This document shows positions 28,934-39,125 of a stretch of 64,000 nt of DNA, piece after piece. The number at the start of each line of letters is the position of its first letter. Positions within the stretch are counted from its first letter, which is position 1. The translations under genes were made by a program, and so were the position numbers. The stretch is taken from positions 496,001-560,000 of the forward strand of contig NZ_JAMBOC010000001.1 in NCBI RefSeq assembly GCF_023715405.1, written 5' to 3'. This DNA comes from Solibacillus isronensis. GTDB lineage: Bacteria > Bacillota > Bacilli > Bacillales_A > Planococcaceae. The notes beneath the pieces are model-generated. The model was not told where the DNA came from, made no database searches, and saw only the letters and a program-made list of their open reading frames with translations.

Positions 28934-30292
28934 ATGACATCGAATTCTTATTTATCCGTAAAAGCATTAACTAAATATATTAAACGAAAATTTGATGCCG
29001 ATCCGCATTTACGTGATGTGTACGTAACGGGAGAGCTTTCAAATGTAAAAGTACATAGTTCAGGTCATATTTATTTTACGCTGAAAGATGACAGTTCACG
29101 TATTAACGCAACGATGTTCCGTTCACAGGCTTCGAAACTTTCCTTTAAGCCTGAAGAAGGAATGAAAGTTTTTATACGGGGCGATGTGAATGTCTATGAA
29201 GCAAGCGGCGCGTATCAGCTTTATGCACAGACGATGGAGCCGGACGGGATTGGCGGATTATTCGTCGCTTTTAATCAATTGAAAGAACGTCTTCAAAAAG
29301 AAGGTCTATTCAACCCGAATTTCAAGCAGCCGATTCCGCAATTTCCGAAAACGATCGGTGTTTTAACGGCGACGACCGGTGCTGCCATTCGCGATATATG
29401 CACAACGATTAACCGCCGATATCCGCAGGCTGAAATTTTAATCTATCCGACGCTCGTACAAGGTGCAGGTGCGGCTCCAAACATTACAGAGAATATTTAT
29501 TTAGCGAACCGCCATGGATTGTGTGATGTACTTATTGTTGGTCGTGGTGGCGGATCAATTGAAGATTTATGGGCATTCAATGAAGAGATCGTCGCACGGG
29601 CTATTTTTGAAAGTCAAATTCCGGTTATTAGTGCTGTCGGACATGAAACCGATACGACGATTGCAGATTTTGTCGCGGATTTGCGTGCACCGACACCAAC
29701 TGCTGCGGCAGAACTGGCTGTCCCGAATCAGCAGCAGCTGTATCTGCAAATACTTCATCATCAGTCGATACTTCATCAAATGATGACGTCAAAGCTCAAT
29801 TTTGAACGCAATCGCTTAACGAAACTGCAAAATTCCTATCCGCTTGCAACACCTGAGCGATTGTATCGTCCTTTTATTGAAAGGTTAATTCAGGTGGACT
29901 TATCACTGCAAAATGCAACGAAGCTTTATATGATGAATGAAAAATCAAAATTGCAGACAATAGACAGCAAGATGAAGCTGTATTCGCCGGTACATCAGTT
30001 AACTGCAGCCAAACAGCAGCTTACACACCGTACGCAAACATTAACGAATCGAATGCAGCAACAGCTTGCACAAAATAAAGTCGCTTTTACAAATCAGCTG
30101 CGTATGCTGGAGGCGTTAAATCCGCTCGCATTAATGAGCAAAGGCTTCAGCGTGGCATATAAAGAGGAAAACGTAGTAAAATCAGTTCACGAGCTGGAAA
30201 AAGGCGACGTGATTCAAGTGACGTTTCAGGATGGATATGCCGAAGCGAAAATTGAGAAAAAGCATGTGCAAAAGGAAGGGGAAGCAAAGTGA
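28934..30292 (+). CDS. xseA: Exodeoxyribonuclease VII large subunit
   Basis: 452 residues. An N-terminal OB fold (about 1-100, DVYVTGELSNVKVHSSGHIYFTLKD) is followed by the catalytic domain with GAAIRDI, VGRGGGSIEDLWAFN and SAVGHETDTTIADFVADLRAPTPTAAAE, then coiled-coil and C-terminal regions. With XseB it degrades single-stranded DNA. The stop overlaps xseB by four bases (GTGA). Confidence 0.96.
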   Translation: MTSNSYLSVKALTKYIKRKFDADPHLRDVYVTGELSNVKVHSSGHIYFTLKDDSSRINATMFRSQASKLSFKPEEGMKVFIRGDVNVYEASGAYQLYAQTMEPDGIGGLFVAFNQLKERLQKEGLFNPNFKQPIPQFPKTIGVLTATTGAAIRDICTTINRRYPQAEILIYPTLVQGAGAAPNITENIYLANRHGLCDVLIVGRGGGSIEDLWAFNEEIVARAIFESQIPVISAVGHETDTTIADFVADLRAPTPTAAAELAVPNQQQLYLQILHHQSILHQMMTSKLNFERNRLTKLQNSYPLATPERLYRPFIERLIQVDLSLQNATKLYMMNEKSKLQTIDSKMKLYSPVHQLTAAKQQLTHRTQTLTNRMQQQLAQNKVAFTNQLRMLEALNPLALMSKGFSVAYKEENVVKSVHELEKGDVIQVTFQDGYAEAKIEKKHVQKEGEAK

Positions 30293-30516
30293 CAAAACCG
30301 ACATTTGCGACAGCAATGACAGAATTAGAAGAAGTTGTACGTAAACTTGAACAAGGAGATGTTCCACTGGAAGAAGCCATTGACCTTTACAAAAAAGGTA
30401 TGGAACTATCAAAACTTTGTCATGATACACTGCAAAACGCAGAACAACAATTAATTTCAATCGTTGGAGAAGATGGTGAAAAGAAAGCTTTCCAACAAGG
30501 AAATGGAGAAGACTAA
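30289..30516 (+). CDS. xseB: Exodeoxyribonuclease VII small subunit
   Basis: 75 residues, two-helix hairpin typical of XseB (TFATAMTELEEVVRKLEQGDVPLEEAIDLYKKGMEL). The start is GTG overlapping the xseA stop, consistent with the coupled translation needed for an enzyme with several small subunits per large one. ispA begins 4 bases later. Confidence 0.95.
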   Translation: MTKPTFATAMTELEEVVRKLEQGDVPLEEAIDLYKKGMELSKLCHDTLQNAEQQLISIVGEDGEKKAFQQGNGED

Positions 30517-30519
30517 CAG

Positions 30520-31404
30520 ATGGAAAACACGTTAAAGCAGTTTATTGATCATAATATACCGCAGCTGGAAACGACAATGTATAAACTTGTTGAATCAATA
30601 CAAGCACCGGCACATTTAAAAGAATCGATGCTGTATTCATTAAAAGCAGGAGGCAAACGAATTCGTCCGTTATTTGTTGTGGCGGTTTGCGACATGTACA
30701 ATCAGTCTCTTGAGGCAAGTTATTCTGTAGGCTCTGCTGTTGAAATGATCCATACGTATTCGTTAATCCATGATGACCTGCCAAGTATGGATGATGATGA
30801 ATTACGCCGAGGCAAGCCAACGAATCATGTTGTTTATGGGGAAGCATTGGCAACTTTGGCTGGTGATGCATTAAACACATTGGCATTTGGTGTCATCGCA
30901 CGTCTAAATAATCTTTCTGCAGAAAAACGCATTGAGCTTGTTAACCTGTTAAGTATTGCGGCAGGTGCTGAAGGTATGGTCGGCGGACAAGTGCTTGATA
31001 TGGACGGAGAAAAACGTCTATTAAATTTACAGGAGCTTGAAACGGTTCATGTAAATAAAACAGGCGCATTACTTCGTTTTAGTATTGAAGCAGGTGCCGT
31101 GCTGGCAAATGCAAGTAGTTCTGATCGTGAAGCATTAGTGGAATATGCGCACCATATCGGTTTAGCCTTCCAAATTCAAGATGATATTTTAGATATTGAG
31201 GGAACTTCGGAACAGCTAGGGAAAACAGCAGGAAAAGACGTTGCAAGCGAAAAAAGTACATACCCTGCTTTACTTACATTAGACGGTGCAAAGCAAAAGC
31301 TGGATCAGCATTATGAACTGGCGATTGAAGCATTGCAAAAAATCGACACTGATACGATATTGCTTCGACAATTTGCACAGTATATTGTGAGACGTAGTAA
31401 CTAA
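30520..31404 (+). CDS. ispA: Farnesyl diphosphate synthase / polyprenyl synthetase
   Basis: 294-residue prenyltransferase with both aspartate-rich motifs, DDLPSMDDDELRRG and DDILDIEG, and the GGKRIRP motif binding isopentenyl diphosphate. It condenses isopentenyl units to farnesyl diphosphate for quinones and cell-wall lipid carriers. It lies in an operon with xseAB and upstream of dxs, which makes precursors for the same pathway. Confidence 0.95.
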   Translation: MENTLKQFIDHNIPQLETTMYKLVESIQAPAHLKESMLYSLKAGGKRIRPLFVVAVCDMYNQSLEASYSVGSAVEMIHTYSLIHDDLPSMDDDELRRGKPTNHVVYGEALATLAGDALNTLAFGVIARLNNLSAEKRIELVNLLSIAAGAEGMVGGQVLDMDGEKRLLNLQELETVHVNKTGALLRFSIEAGAVLANASSSDREALVEYAHHIGLAFQIQDDILDIEGTSEQLGKTAGKDVASEKSTYPALLTLDGAKQKLDQHYELAIEALQKIDTDTILLRQFAQYIVRRSN

Positions 31405-31493
31405 AATGTGTTAAACTTTTGTCTTGTGTTGTACATTGATATAATAGAAAAATCACAACGGTGAATAAACTGATGAAAAGGTGTGTGGATGAG

Positions 31494-33389
31494 ATGGATT
31501 TAACGAAAATTTCTAGTCCATCCTTTTTGAAAGACTTGAATAAAAAGCAACTAGAAGCGCTGGCTGTAGAAATTCGCGCTTTTCTGATCGAAAAATGTTC
31601 AATTACGGGTGGTCATATTGGCCCGAATTTAGGTGTCGTTGAGCTGACGATTGCACTGCATAAAGCTTTTAACAGTCCAAAGGATAAATTTTTATGGGAT
31701 GTCGGGCATCAAGCATATGTCCACAAAATTTTAACAGGCCGGGCAAGTCAATTTGACACATTGCGTCAATTTAAAGGACTATGCGGTTTCCCGAAGCTTG
31801 TCGAAAGTGAACACGATATGTGGGAAACAGGGCATAGTTCCACATCTTTATCTGCAGCGATGGGTATGGCTGCGGCGAGAGATATTAAAGGGGACAAAAA
31901 CTTTGTTGTTCCGATTATCGGTGATGGTGCACTGACAGGCGGTATGGCACTGGAAGCATTGAACCATATTGGTCATGAAAAAACGAATATGATCGTTATT
32001 TTAAATGATAACGAAATGTCGATTGCACCGAACGTTGGGGCATTGCATGACGTTTTAGGACGTCTGCGTACGGCAAAGGAATATTCACGTGCAAAAGAAG
32101 ATTTGGAATCATTAATTCACAAAATTCCAATGGTTGGCGACAAGCTGGCCGCTACTGCAGAACGTGTGAAAGACAGCCTAAAGTATTTAGTTGTATCAGG
32201 TGTATTCTTTGAGGAATTAGGATTCAAATATTTAGGTCCGATTGATGGGCATGATTTTGAGGCACTGGAAAAAACATTGGAATATGCGAAAAAAGTACAA
32301 GGTCCTGTACTTGTCCATGTGTTGACGAAAAAAGGTAAAGGCTACAAACCTGCCGAAGACGATACAATCGGTACTTGGCATGGTACGGGTCCATATAAAA
32401 TGGAAACAGGTGCTTTCGTAAAATCTTCAACAAAAGGTCCAGCGTGGAGCAGCTTAGTCGCAGAATCGGTTCGTAAATGCATGAAGGAAGATAACCGGAT
32501 TGTTACGATTACACCGGCAATGCCTGTCGGTTCAAAACTTGAAGGCATTCAAAAAGACTTCCCGAATCGCTTCTTTGATGTAGGGATTGCCGAACAGCAT
32601 GCAACAACAATGGCGGCAGGTCTTGCAACACAGCAAATGAAACCGTTTTTATCAATTTATTCGACGTTTTTACAGCGTGCGTATGACCAGGTGCTGCATG
32701 ATATTGCACGCCCGAATTTAAATGTTTTCATCGGTATTGACCGTGCAGGCCTTGTTGGCGCGGACGGCGAAACACATCAAGGCGTATTTGATGTTTCGTT
32801 TTTACGTCATATCCCGAATATCGTCCTGATGATGCCTAAAGATGAAAATGAAGGTCAGCATATGGTGAAAACTGCAATTGATTATAATGATGGTCCAATC
32901 GCGCTTCGTTACCCTCGCGGCAATGGCTTAGGTGTTGAAATGGATGCGGAAATGAAAGCACTGCCGATCGGTTCATGGGAAGTGTTACGTGAAGGCTCAG
33001 ATGCAGTTATTCTGACATTCGGTACAACGATTCCAATGGCATTGAAGGCAGCGGAACAGCTGGCATACCAAGGTATTGATGTACGTGTTGTTAATGCACG
33101 TTTCATTAAACCGATGGATGAAGTAATGCTGCATGAAATTATGCAGGAAAACTTGCCGATTTTAACAATTGAAGAATCATTGCTACAAGGTGGATTTGGT
33201 AGTGCAGTGGTGGAATTTGCAATTGATAAAAAATACCGCAATGTTCAAATTGAACGTATCGGGATTCCGGATGAATTTATCGAGCATGGTGAAGTTGATT
33301 TATTATTGGAAGAAATAAACGTGACAGCTGAAGAAGCGGTAAAACGTATTACACAGCTAGTACCGAATAAACAATCGGATAGGGTTTAA
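31494..33389 (+). CDS. dxs: 1-deoxy-D-xylulose-5-phosphate synthase
   Basis: 631-residue thiamine-diphosphate enzyme condensing pyruvate and glyceraldehyde-3-phosphate, the first step of the MEP isoprenoid pathway. It has [19 protein letters not shown] N-terminus ([10 protein letters not shown]), the ThDP/Mg motif [15 protein letters not shown] ending in NDNEMSI, and the transketolase pyrimidine domain with [15 protein letters not shown]. The ATG at 31494 aligns with known Dxs N-termini ([13 protein letters not shown]) and follows AAGGTG; the longer start at 31461 is unlikely. Confidence 0.95.
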   Translation: MDLTKISSPSFLKDLNKKQLEALAVEIRAFLIEKCSITGGHIGPNLGVVELTIALHKAFNSPKDKFLWDVGHQAYVHKILTGRASQFDTLRQFKGLCGFPKLVESEHDMWETGHSSTSLSAAMGMAAARDIKGDKNFVVPIIGDGALTGGMALEALNHIGHEKTNMIVILNDNEMSIAPNVGALHDVLGRLRTAKEYSRAKEDLESLIHKIPMVGDKLAATAERVKDSLKYLVVSGVFFEELGFKYLGPIDGHDFEALEKTLEYAKKVQGPVLVHVLTKKGKGYKPAEDDTIGTWHGTGPYKMETGAFVKSSTKGPAWSSLVAESVRKCMKEDNRIVTITPAMPVGSKLEGIQKDFPNRFFDVGIAEQHATTMAAGLATQQMKPFLSIYSTFLQRAYDQVLHDIARPNLNVFIGIDRAGLVGADGETHQGVFDVSFLRHIPNIVLMMPKDENEGQHMVKTAIDYNDGPIALRYPRGNGLGVEMDAEMKALPIGSWEVLREGSDAVILTFGTTIPMALKAAEQLAYQGIDVRVVNARFIKPMDEVMLHEIMQENLPILTIEESLLQGGFGSAVVEFAIDKKYRNVQIERIGIPDEFIEHGEVDLLLEEINVTAEEAVKRITQLVPNKQSDRV

Positions 33390-33395
33390 TAAAGA

Positions 33396-34214
33396 ATGAC
33401 AAAGCAAAAAAAAGAACGAGTAGATGTAATGCTTGTTGAACGCGGGTTATGTGAGACGCGTGAAAAGGCAAAGCGCTCGATTATGGCTGGTCTCGTGTTC
33501 TCAAACGAAATCCGCATTGATAAAGCAGGGGAAAAGATCGAAATCGATGCACCGCTGCAAGTAAAAGGTTCACAGTTAAAATATGTGTCACGAGGCGGAT
33601 TGAAGCTGGAAAAGGCACTTGAAATTTTTGATCTATCTGTAGAAGGTAAGCTAATGCTTGATATCGGCTCTTCAACAGGCGGATTTACGGATTGTGCACT
33701 ACAAAACGGTGCGCGTCACTGCTATGCACTGGATGTTGGATCAAACCAGCTTGCATGGAAAATCCGTTCAGATGAGCGTGTAACGGTTATGGAAAAAACA
33801 AATTTCCGTTACACAAAGCCGGAAGATTTAGTAGAAGGCTTACCAAGTTTCGCGACAATCGATGTTTCATTCATTTCGCTATCGTTGATTCTACCTGTAT
33901 TAAAAACGGTTTTAGTGCAAGGTGGCGATGTTATGGCACTTGTAAAGCCGCAATTCGAAGCAGGTCGTGAAAATGTAGGGAAAAAAGGTATTGTACGGGA
34001 GCCGAAAGTCCATCTAGCTGTTTTGGAAGAAACAGCAAAAATGGCAACGGAAATCGGATTTGTCGTAAAGGATGCTTCGTTTTCACCAATAACGGGCGGG
34101 GAAGGGAATATTGAATTTTTATTCCACTTATATAATTCGCATGACGGTGAGGAAGTTGAAGCCTTCACAAACTTCGAACAAGTCGTAAAAGAAGCGCATA
34201 TGCAGCTGAAATAA
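33396..34214 (+). CDS. tlyA: TlyA family rRNA methyltransferase (YqxC)
   Basis: 272 residues. An N-terminal S4 RNA-binding domain (about 5-65, RVDVMLVERGLCETREKAKRSIMAG) precedes an FtsJ-like methyltransferase domain with the SAM motif DIGSSTGGFTDCALQ and the FATIDVSFISL and VKPQFEAGRE motifs. TlyA enzymes 2'-O-methylate rRNA cytidines; in Bacilli the protein is also called a hemolysin-like protein without evidence of toxicity. It lies between dxs and argR in conserved order. Confidence 0.92.
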   Translation: MTKQKKERVDVMLVERGLCETREKAKRSIMAGLVFSNEIRIDKAGEKIEIDAPLQVKGSQLKYVSRGGLKLEKALEIFDLSVEGKLMLDIGSSTGGFTDCALQNGARHCYALDVGSNQLAWKIRSDERVTVMEKTNFRYTKPEDLVEGLPSFATIDVSFISLSLILPVLKTVLVQGGDVMALVKPQFEAGRENVGKKGIVREPKVHLAVLEETAKMATEIGFVVKDASFSPITGGEGNIEFLFHLYNSHDGEEVEAFTNFEQVVKEAHMQLK

Positions 34215-34217
34215 TGG

Positions 34218-34261
34218 AAAGCACAAAACAGATTCTTATGGATTTGTTTTGTGCTTTTTTG
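34218..34261 (+). terminator. Intrinsic terminator after tlyA
   Basis: AAAGCACAAAACA paired with TGTTTTGTGCTTT and followed by a T tract, immediately behind the tlyA stop. Confidence 0.88.
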
Positions 34262-34303
34262 TATTAAATCTATAGGTAGTACAAATGTTGGGCATTAACG
34301 GAA

Positions 34304-34409
34304 ATTGATTGGAATGAAGGGTGGCAGACTCCAGCGGGAAAAGCGCGAGGGAGAGACTAGAGGCTCGAGCCGCGCCCGCGGAAAGCGTCCGCCCGAAATG
34401 GAAATCAAT
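34304..34409. repeat. Dispersed structured repeat, copy 2 (106 bp)
   Basis: Ends ATTGATTGGAATG and AATGGAAATCAAT, with internal GACTCCAGCGGGAA, GAGGGAGAGACTA, GAGGCTCGAGCC and CGCGGAAAGCGTCC blocks. It lies between tlyA and argR. The remaining part of this 408-base gap (34410-34622) is AT-rich argR leader. Confidence 0.88.
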
Positions 34410-34622
34410 GGACCATGAAGAAGTCGTAATAAAAGTGTCTGTTTAAATAAAAAAGAATAATTTTTATGCGAAATTTGTAGCTGATTACTTACTTTTTTAT
34501 GTAGAAAACAGTCGGAAAAAACGGATTTTTGAACATATGTACGGTTTTTTCTTGTTTTTCCTTTATGCAAATGGTAGTGTAAATATACATATATTCCTAT
34601 ACATTTTAATGAGGTGACTTTT

Positions 34623-35072
34623 GTGAACAAAGGACAGCGCCATATACGCATCCGTGATATTATTACAAATAACGAAATCGAGACACAGGACGATTTAGTC
34701 GATCAGCTGAAAAATGCCGGGTACAACGTCACTCAAGCAACGGTTTCACGAGATATTAAAGAACTGCATTTAGTTAAAGTACCGTTACAGGACGGTCGTT
34801 ATAAATATAGTTTACCAGCAGACCAACGTTTCAACCCAATTCAAAAATTGCATCGTTCGTTGGCAGATGCTTTCGTTTCGATTGATGGAGCGTCGCACTT
34901 TTTAGTAATGAAAACGTTGCCAGGGAATGCGAATGCAATCGGTTCATTATTGGATCATCTGGACTGGTCGGAAATTTTAGGTACGATTTGTGGGGACGAT
35001 ACGATTTTAATCATGTGTCGAACAGAGGACGAACGTGAAGAAATAAAAAATCGCTTATTAGATATGCTGTAA
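34623..35072 (+). CDS. argR: Arginine repressor ArgR/AhrC
   Basis: 149 residues. An N-terminal winged helix ([46 protein letters not shown]) is followed by the C-terminal oligomerisation and arginine-binding domain ending [15 protein letters not shown]. It represses arginine biosynthesis and activates its breakdown. The start is GTG at 34623 after a GAGGTG site and matches B. subtilis AhrC. An AT-rich upstream stretch (TATACATATATTCCTATACAT, around 34581-34601) could hold an ARG box. Confidence 0.95.
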   Translation: MNKGQRHIRIRDIITNNEIETQDDLVDQLKNAGYNVTQATVSRDIKELHLVKVPLQDGRYKYSLPADQRFNPIQKLHRSLADAFVSIDGASHFLVMKTLPGNANAIGSLLDHLDWSEILGTICGDDTILIMCRTEDEREEIKNRLLDML

Positions 35073-35088
35073 ACCGAGGTGGAATGGT

Positions 35089-36780
35089 TTGTTAAGAGAA
35101 TTAAGCATTCGAAATTTTGCTATTATTGATGATTTAACCGTTAGTTTTTTCGGGGGTTTAACTGTTTTGACAGGTGAAACAGGTGCCGGAAAATCAATCA
35201 TTATTGATGCGGTTAATATATTGGCTGGCGGACGCGGCTCAACCGAGTTTATCCGCCACGGAGAAAAAAAGGCGGAACTTGGCGGATTATTTCATGTGAA
35301 TAATAGTCAGCATCCGATTTTTGCGAAACTCGAAGAACATGGGATTGAATCAGAAGAAGATACGATTATTTTAAGACGTGATTTGCATGATTCAGGAAAA
35401 AGCGTTTGCAGAGTGAACGGCAAACTTGTTCCATTATCTGTTTTACGTGATATTGGCGGCAGTTTAATCGACATTCATGGGCAACATGAAAATCAGGAGC
35501 TTATGGATGAAAAATTCCATATCAATTTACTGGATCATTATGCACATAATAAGCTTCAGCCGGTGAAAGCGAAATACGATGAAGCGTATGAAGCGTATCG
35601 TCAATTAAAAAGAGAAGTGGCTGAGCTAAGCATGGACGAGCAGCGAATGGCGCAGCGTATTGATTTATATCAATTCCAAATCCAGGAGCTGGAACAGGCA
35701 GGTTTGAAAATTGATGAAGAAGAGGCATTGGATGAAGAGCGACTTCGTTTAATGAATTTCCATAAAATATTTGAACGTGCGAACATTGCGTATTCAGCGA
35801 TTTCCGATGATGGAACAGGACTGGATTTCATCGGTAATGCGATGAATGCACTGGAAGACATTGTAGCGCTCGATTCGAATTTCAAAGAGGCTTCAGAAGC
35901 GGTCACTTCGAGTTTTTATGCATTGCAGGATGCAGCATATCAGGTGAAAAATGTGCTCGATGATTTAGAGTATGACGCAGAGCGCTTAAATGAGGTCGAG
36001 CAGCGGCTTGCTTTATATCAAACTATGAAACGTAAATATGGTACGACAGTTGAAGAGATTTTAACGTATCATGAAAAAATCGAGGAAGAGTTAAGCCAGC
36101 TTATGAACCGTGATGAAACATTGCAGAAAAATGAGCAATTGCTGGCGAAAATGGAAGCAGATCTAAATGAAATTGCAAAAGAATTGACGACAATCCGCAA
36201 AGAAAATGCGATTAAGCTTAGTGATGCCATTATGAATGAGTTGCGTATGCTTCATATGGAAAAAGCGCAGTTTATCGTTAAATTCGAGCCACTGAATCAG
36301 CTGGACGCAAACGGCAAGGATTTTGTCGCATTCTACATTTCTACAAATGTTGGGGAACCACCGAAGTCGCTGCCTAAAGTCGCTTCCGGCGGGGAACTTT
36401 CACGTATGATGCTTGCGCTTAAAACCATTTTCTCTTCGTCAAATGGCATTACGTCCATTATTTTCGATGAGGTTGATACGGGTGTAAGCGGACGTGTCGC
36501 TCAGGCTATTGCCGAAAAAATTGCCGCAATTTCAGTTAATTCGCAAGTTCTATGTATTTCTCACTTGCCGCAAGTTGCCGCAATGGCAGATCATCATTAC
36601 TACATTAAAAAGCAAGTTGAGCATAACCGTACATTTACTTCGATTACGGAAATGGAAGAAAAGGAACGAATTGTGGAAATTAGCCGCATGATGAGTGGGG
36701 CTGAAATTACAGACCTGACATTACAACATGCTTCAGAATTAATCCACATGGCCAATGAACGTAAGGAAATGATGAATTAA
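35089..36780 (+). CDS. recN: DNA repair protein RecN
   Basis: 563-residue SMC-like ATPase that acts early in double-strand break repair. Walker A GETGAGKS (about 29-36) and the N-terminal IRNFAIID motif are present, with a central coiled coil (about 150-400). The C-terminal ATPase half carries the signature ASGGELSRMMLALK and Walker B IIFDEVDTGVSG, then CISHLPQVAAMAD. The start is TTG at 35089, supported by alignment with RecN N-termini and a GAGGTGG site. Confidence 0.95.
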   Translation: MLRELSIRNFAIIDDLTVSFFGGLTVLTGETGAGKSIIIDAVNILAGGRGSTEFIRHGEKKAELGGLFHVNNSQHPIFAKLEEHGIESEEDTIILRRDLHDSGKSVCRVNGKLVPLSVLRDIGGSLIDIHGQHENQELMDEKFHINLLDHYAHNKLQPVKAKYDEAYEAYRQLKREVAELSMDEQRMAQRIDLYQFQIQELEQAGLKIDEEEALDEERLRLMNFHKIFERANIAYSAISDDGTGLDFIGNAMNALEDIVALDSNFKEASEAVTSSFYALQDAAYQVKNVLDDLEYDAERLNEVEQRLALYQTMKRKYGTTVEEILTYHEKIEEELSQLMNRDETLQKNEQLLAKMEADLNEIAKELTTIRKENAIKLSDAIMNELRMLHMEKAQFIVKFEPLNQLDANGKDFVAFYISTNVGEPPKSLPKVASGGELSRMMLALKTIFSSSNGITSIIFDEVDTGVSGRVAQAIAEKIAAISVNSQVLCISHLPQVAAMADHHYYIKKQVEHNRTFTSITEMEEKERIVEISRMMSGAEITDLTLQHASELIHMANERKEMMN

Positions 36781-36786
36781 ATATAC

Positions 36787-36827
36787 AAAAACCGTCTAAA
36801 ATTAATAAAAATTTTAGGCGGTTTTTT
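36787..36827 (+). terminator. Intrinsic terminator after recN
   Basis: AAAACCGTCTAAAATT paired with AATTTTAGGCGGTTTT and followed by T-rich sequence. Confidence 0.9.
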
Positions 36828-36920
36828 ATTTTTTTAAACGTATAAGTTTCAAGGTCGCGAAGCAGCAGGGATTACAACGAATACATTCTAATTTTTCCTC
36901 ATATCAACAAAATTTTTCCG

Positions 36921-36950
36921 TTCATAACTCCGTCAAATTTTCACATAGTA
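36921..36950 (+). promoter_or_regulatory. Candidate SigF/SigG-type promoter for spoIVB
   Basis: TTCATA, a 17-base spacer and CATAGTA resemble the forespore sigma factor consensus (TGAATA / CATACTA), 21 bases before the spoIVB start. Forespore expression of spoIVB is established in B. subtilis; the match here is partial. Confidence 0.4.
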
Positions 36951-36971
36951 AGCGCATAGAGGAGGTGAAGG

Positions 36972-37898
36972 ATGATTAAAAAATGGTCGATACTCGTTGC
37001 ATTGCTTTTTATGTTATCACCAATAGAAGTATTGGGGAAATCATTAATTCCAATGGGCCATTCAATTGGCGTTCAGTTGGAGATGCCTTATGTAATGGTT
37101 GCACAGGACGTATTATTGGAAAATAGTGAGTGGTTGAAAAAGGGAGAACATATATTAAAACTTAATGGTGAAAAAGTAAGCCAGTTAGAAGACATTGCCG
37201 GCAAAGGCGAATCATTTACACTGACCGTTGAAAATGGAAAGCAACAACGAGAGATCAACGTATCAGCTCATGAACTGGTGCATTTAAAACCATTTTTAAA
37301 AAGTGAAACAGATGGAATAGGGACGTTAACGTACATCGATCCTGAAACGATGGAATACGGAGCGCTTGGACATCAAATTGTAGATTCTACAATGAAGCAG
37401 CCTCCGAAATTCAATGATGGTGCAATCTTTGAAGCATCAATCTCACAAGTGAAGAAAAGTACGCCTGGACAGCCAGGGTACAAAATTTCAGTTGTAGATA
37501 AATCACAAATGCCACTCGGTTCAGTAATAAGCAATGATGTATACGGTATTTTTGGTAATTGGAAACAATCATTACATGACAGTTTGCATCCGCCGATGGA
37601 AATTATACATGCAAATGAGTTAAAAAAGGGAAAAGCACAAATCTTAACGGCAATCGACGGGGAAGAAGTCAATTTGTTTGATATCGAAATTGACAAACAA
37701 ACGGATAATACGTTTACTTTCAATGTCGTCGATAAACGTCTTATAAAGAAAACGGGCGGTATTGTTCAAGGGATGAGCGGAAGTCCTATAATACAGAATA
37801 ACCAGTTCGTTGGTGCGGTAACGCATATGTTTATCGAAGAACCAACAAAAGGTGCCGGTATTCTTGTAATTGAAATGCTGAAAAAGAGCCCGTACTAA
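36972..37898 (+). CDS. spoIVB: SpoIVB serine peptidase, short form
   Basis: 308 residues (B. subtilis 426). A signal/anchor segment is followed by a PDZ domain (about 30-100, VMVAQDVLLENSEWLKKGEHILKLNGEKV) and the S55 peptidase domain from GIGTLTYIDPET. Catalytic residues are recognisable: His134 in GALGHQI and Ser271 in GMSGSPII. SpoIVB is secreted from the forespore and triggers pro-SigmaK processing by cleaving SpoIVFA. The missing length is mostly N-terminal to and within the PDZ region. The GAGGTGAAGG site sits next to the ATG. It lies between recN and spo0A as in Bacillus. Confidence 0.93.
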   Translation: MIKKWSILVALLFMLSPIEVLGKSLIPMGHSIGVQLEMPYVMVAQDVLLENSEWLKKGEHILKLNGEKVSQLEDIAGKGESFTLTVENGKQQREINVSAHELVHLKPFLKSETDGIGTLTYIDPETMEYGALGHQIVDSTMKQPPKFNDGAIFEASISQVKKSTPGQPGYKISVVDKSQMPLGSVISNDVYGIFGNWKQSLHDSLHPPMEIIHANELKKGKAQILTAIDGEEVNLFDIEIDKQTDNTFTFNVVDKRLIKKTGGIVQGMSGSPIIQNNQFVGAVTHMFIEEPTKGAGILVIEMLKKSPY

Positions 37899-38003
37899 AA
37901 ATACTTTAGACTATACTTTTTATTAAAGTGTAGTCTTTTTTTGATTTTTTCATTACAATAGTACATAATGATAAATCGACAAATGATGAACCATATATTT
38001 CCT

Positions 38004-38080
38004 TGTCGATAAACAGAGAAAAGATACTACTTGTTACTCATTTTTTATGAAAGAAAAGGAAATTTAGTAATTCTGTCGAA
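38004..38080 (+). promoter_or_regulatory. 0A boxes and candidate SigH promoter upstream of spo0A
   Basis: TGTCGAA at 38074-38080 is a perfect Spo0A-binding box and TGTCGAT at 38004-38010 a near match; a further reverse-strand TGTCGAT occurs at about 37975-37981. AGGAAAT at 38057-38063 fits the SigH -35 consensus, with the 0A box placed where the -10 would fall. Autoregulation by Spo0A is known in B. subtilis. Confidence 0.5.
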
Positions 38081-38164
38081 ACTTCACTAAAGGACAATGC
38101 AAAATAAGAGAGATCGAAAGACAACTGTCGCTCATTTTTGTTACAATTGTATTACACAAGAAGT

Positions 38165-38193
38165 TTGGACATTTGTAAGAAAGCTCATACAAT
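38165..38193 (+). promoter_or_regulatory. Candidate SigA promoter for spo0A
   Basis: TTGGAC, 17-base spacer, TACAAT, about 52 bases before the spo0A start. The rest of the 347-base gap 37899-38245 is AT-rich with the 0A boxes listed separately. Confidence 0.5.
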
Positions 38194-38245
38194 TTGCTAT
38201 TGTAATGAATATATAAGAAATAGAATTATAAAAGGGGGATTTTGT

Positions 38246-39037
38246 TTGTCAAAGGTGAAAATTGCGATTGCTGATGATAATCGCGAATTAGTTAAAATGA
38301 TGGAAGTGTATTTTACGAATCATCCGCAAATTGAAATTGTTGCAACAGCGTCTAACGGAAAAATCTGTATTAAAATGTTGGAAGAGCATAAAATCGATGT
38401 TCTGCTATTGGATATCATTATGCCTCATTTGGATGGATTGGCTGTCTTGGAAGAGATGTATAACGATGAGCGTCATACACAGACACAAGTCATTATGCTA
38501 ACTGCTTTTGGCCAAGAAGATGTAATGAAGCAGGCTGTGAATTACGGTGCATCTTATTTCATGTTAAAGCCTTTTGAATTTGAGCAGCTTGTTCAAAAAA
38601 TTCTGCATTGTGCAGGCAAGAAAGTCGAACAGGAAAAACGTGTACCGGTTTTATCAACGAGTACCCCTGCAAAAATGGACACACGCTTATTGGATACAAC
38701 GATTACAGGCATCATTAAAGAGATTGGTGTACCTGCACATATAAAAGGATACGCTTACTTACGTGAAGCGATCCAGATGGTTTACAATGATATTGAGTTG
38801 CTAAGCTCAGTTACAAAAATTTTATATCCGGAAATCGCGAAGAAATTCGGGACAACCCCGTCACGTGTGGAACGTGCTATTCGCCATGCGATTGAAGTAG
38901 CCTGGAACCGAGGCAGCTATGAGAACATTTCGGAGTTGTTCGGCTATACCGTGCACCATATGAAATCAAAACCGACTAACTCGGAGTTCATTGCGATGAT
39001 TGCGGATAAAATCCGCATTGAGATGGTAGCAAGCTAA
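38246..39037 (+). CDS. spo0A: Sporulation master regulator Spo0A
   Basis: 263 residues. Receiver domain (about 1-125): ADDNREL acidic pair, phosphoacceptor Asp in [25 protein letters not shown] and the Lys of MLKPF. A variable linker leads to the DNA-binding effector domain (about 150-263) with [17 protein letters not shown], the recognition helix [17 protein letters not shown], and the end [18 protein letters not shown]. It is a phosphorelay-activated regulator of sporulation entry. The start is TTG at 38246, 7-8 bases after AAAGGGGG; the longer 299-residue frame has no support. All key residues are present, so the copy appears functional. Confidence 0.97.
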   Translation: MSKVKIAIADDNRELVKMMEVYFTNHPQIEIVATASNGKICIKMLEEHKIDVLLLDIIMPHLDGLAVLEEMYNDERHTQTQVIMLTAFGQEDVMKQAVNYGASYFMLKPFEFEQLVQKILHCAGKKVEQEKRVPVLSTSTPAKMDTRLLDTTITGIIKEIGVPAHIKGYAYLREAIQMVYNDIELLSSVTKILYPEIAKKFGTTPSRVERAIRHAIEVAWNRGSYENISELFGYTVHHMKSKPTNSEFIAMIADKIRIEMVAS

Positions 39038-39125
39038 CAGTGATTTTCCAGGATTGATAGCGGACAAGCTATCGGAGAATGACGGGTAAAGTTATTATAA
39101 ATAATGATATAACGAGATTAATAGC

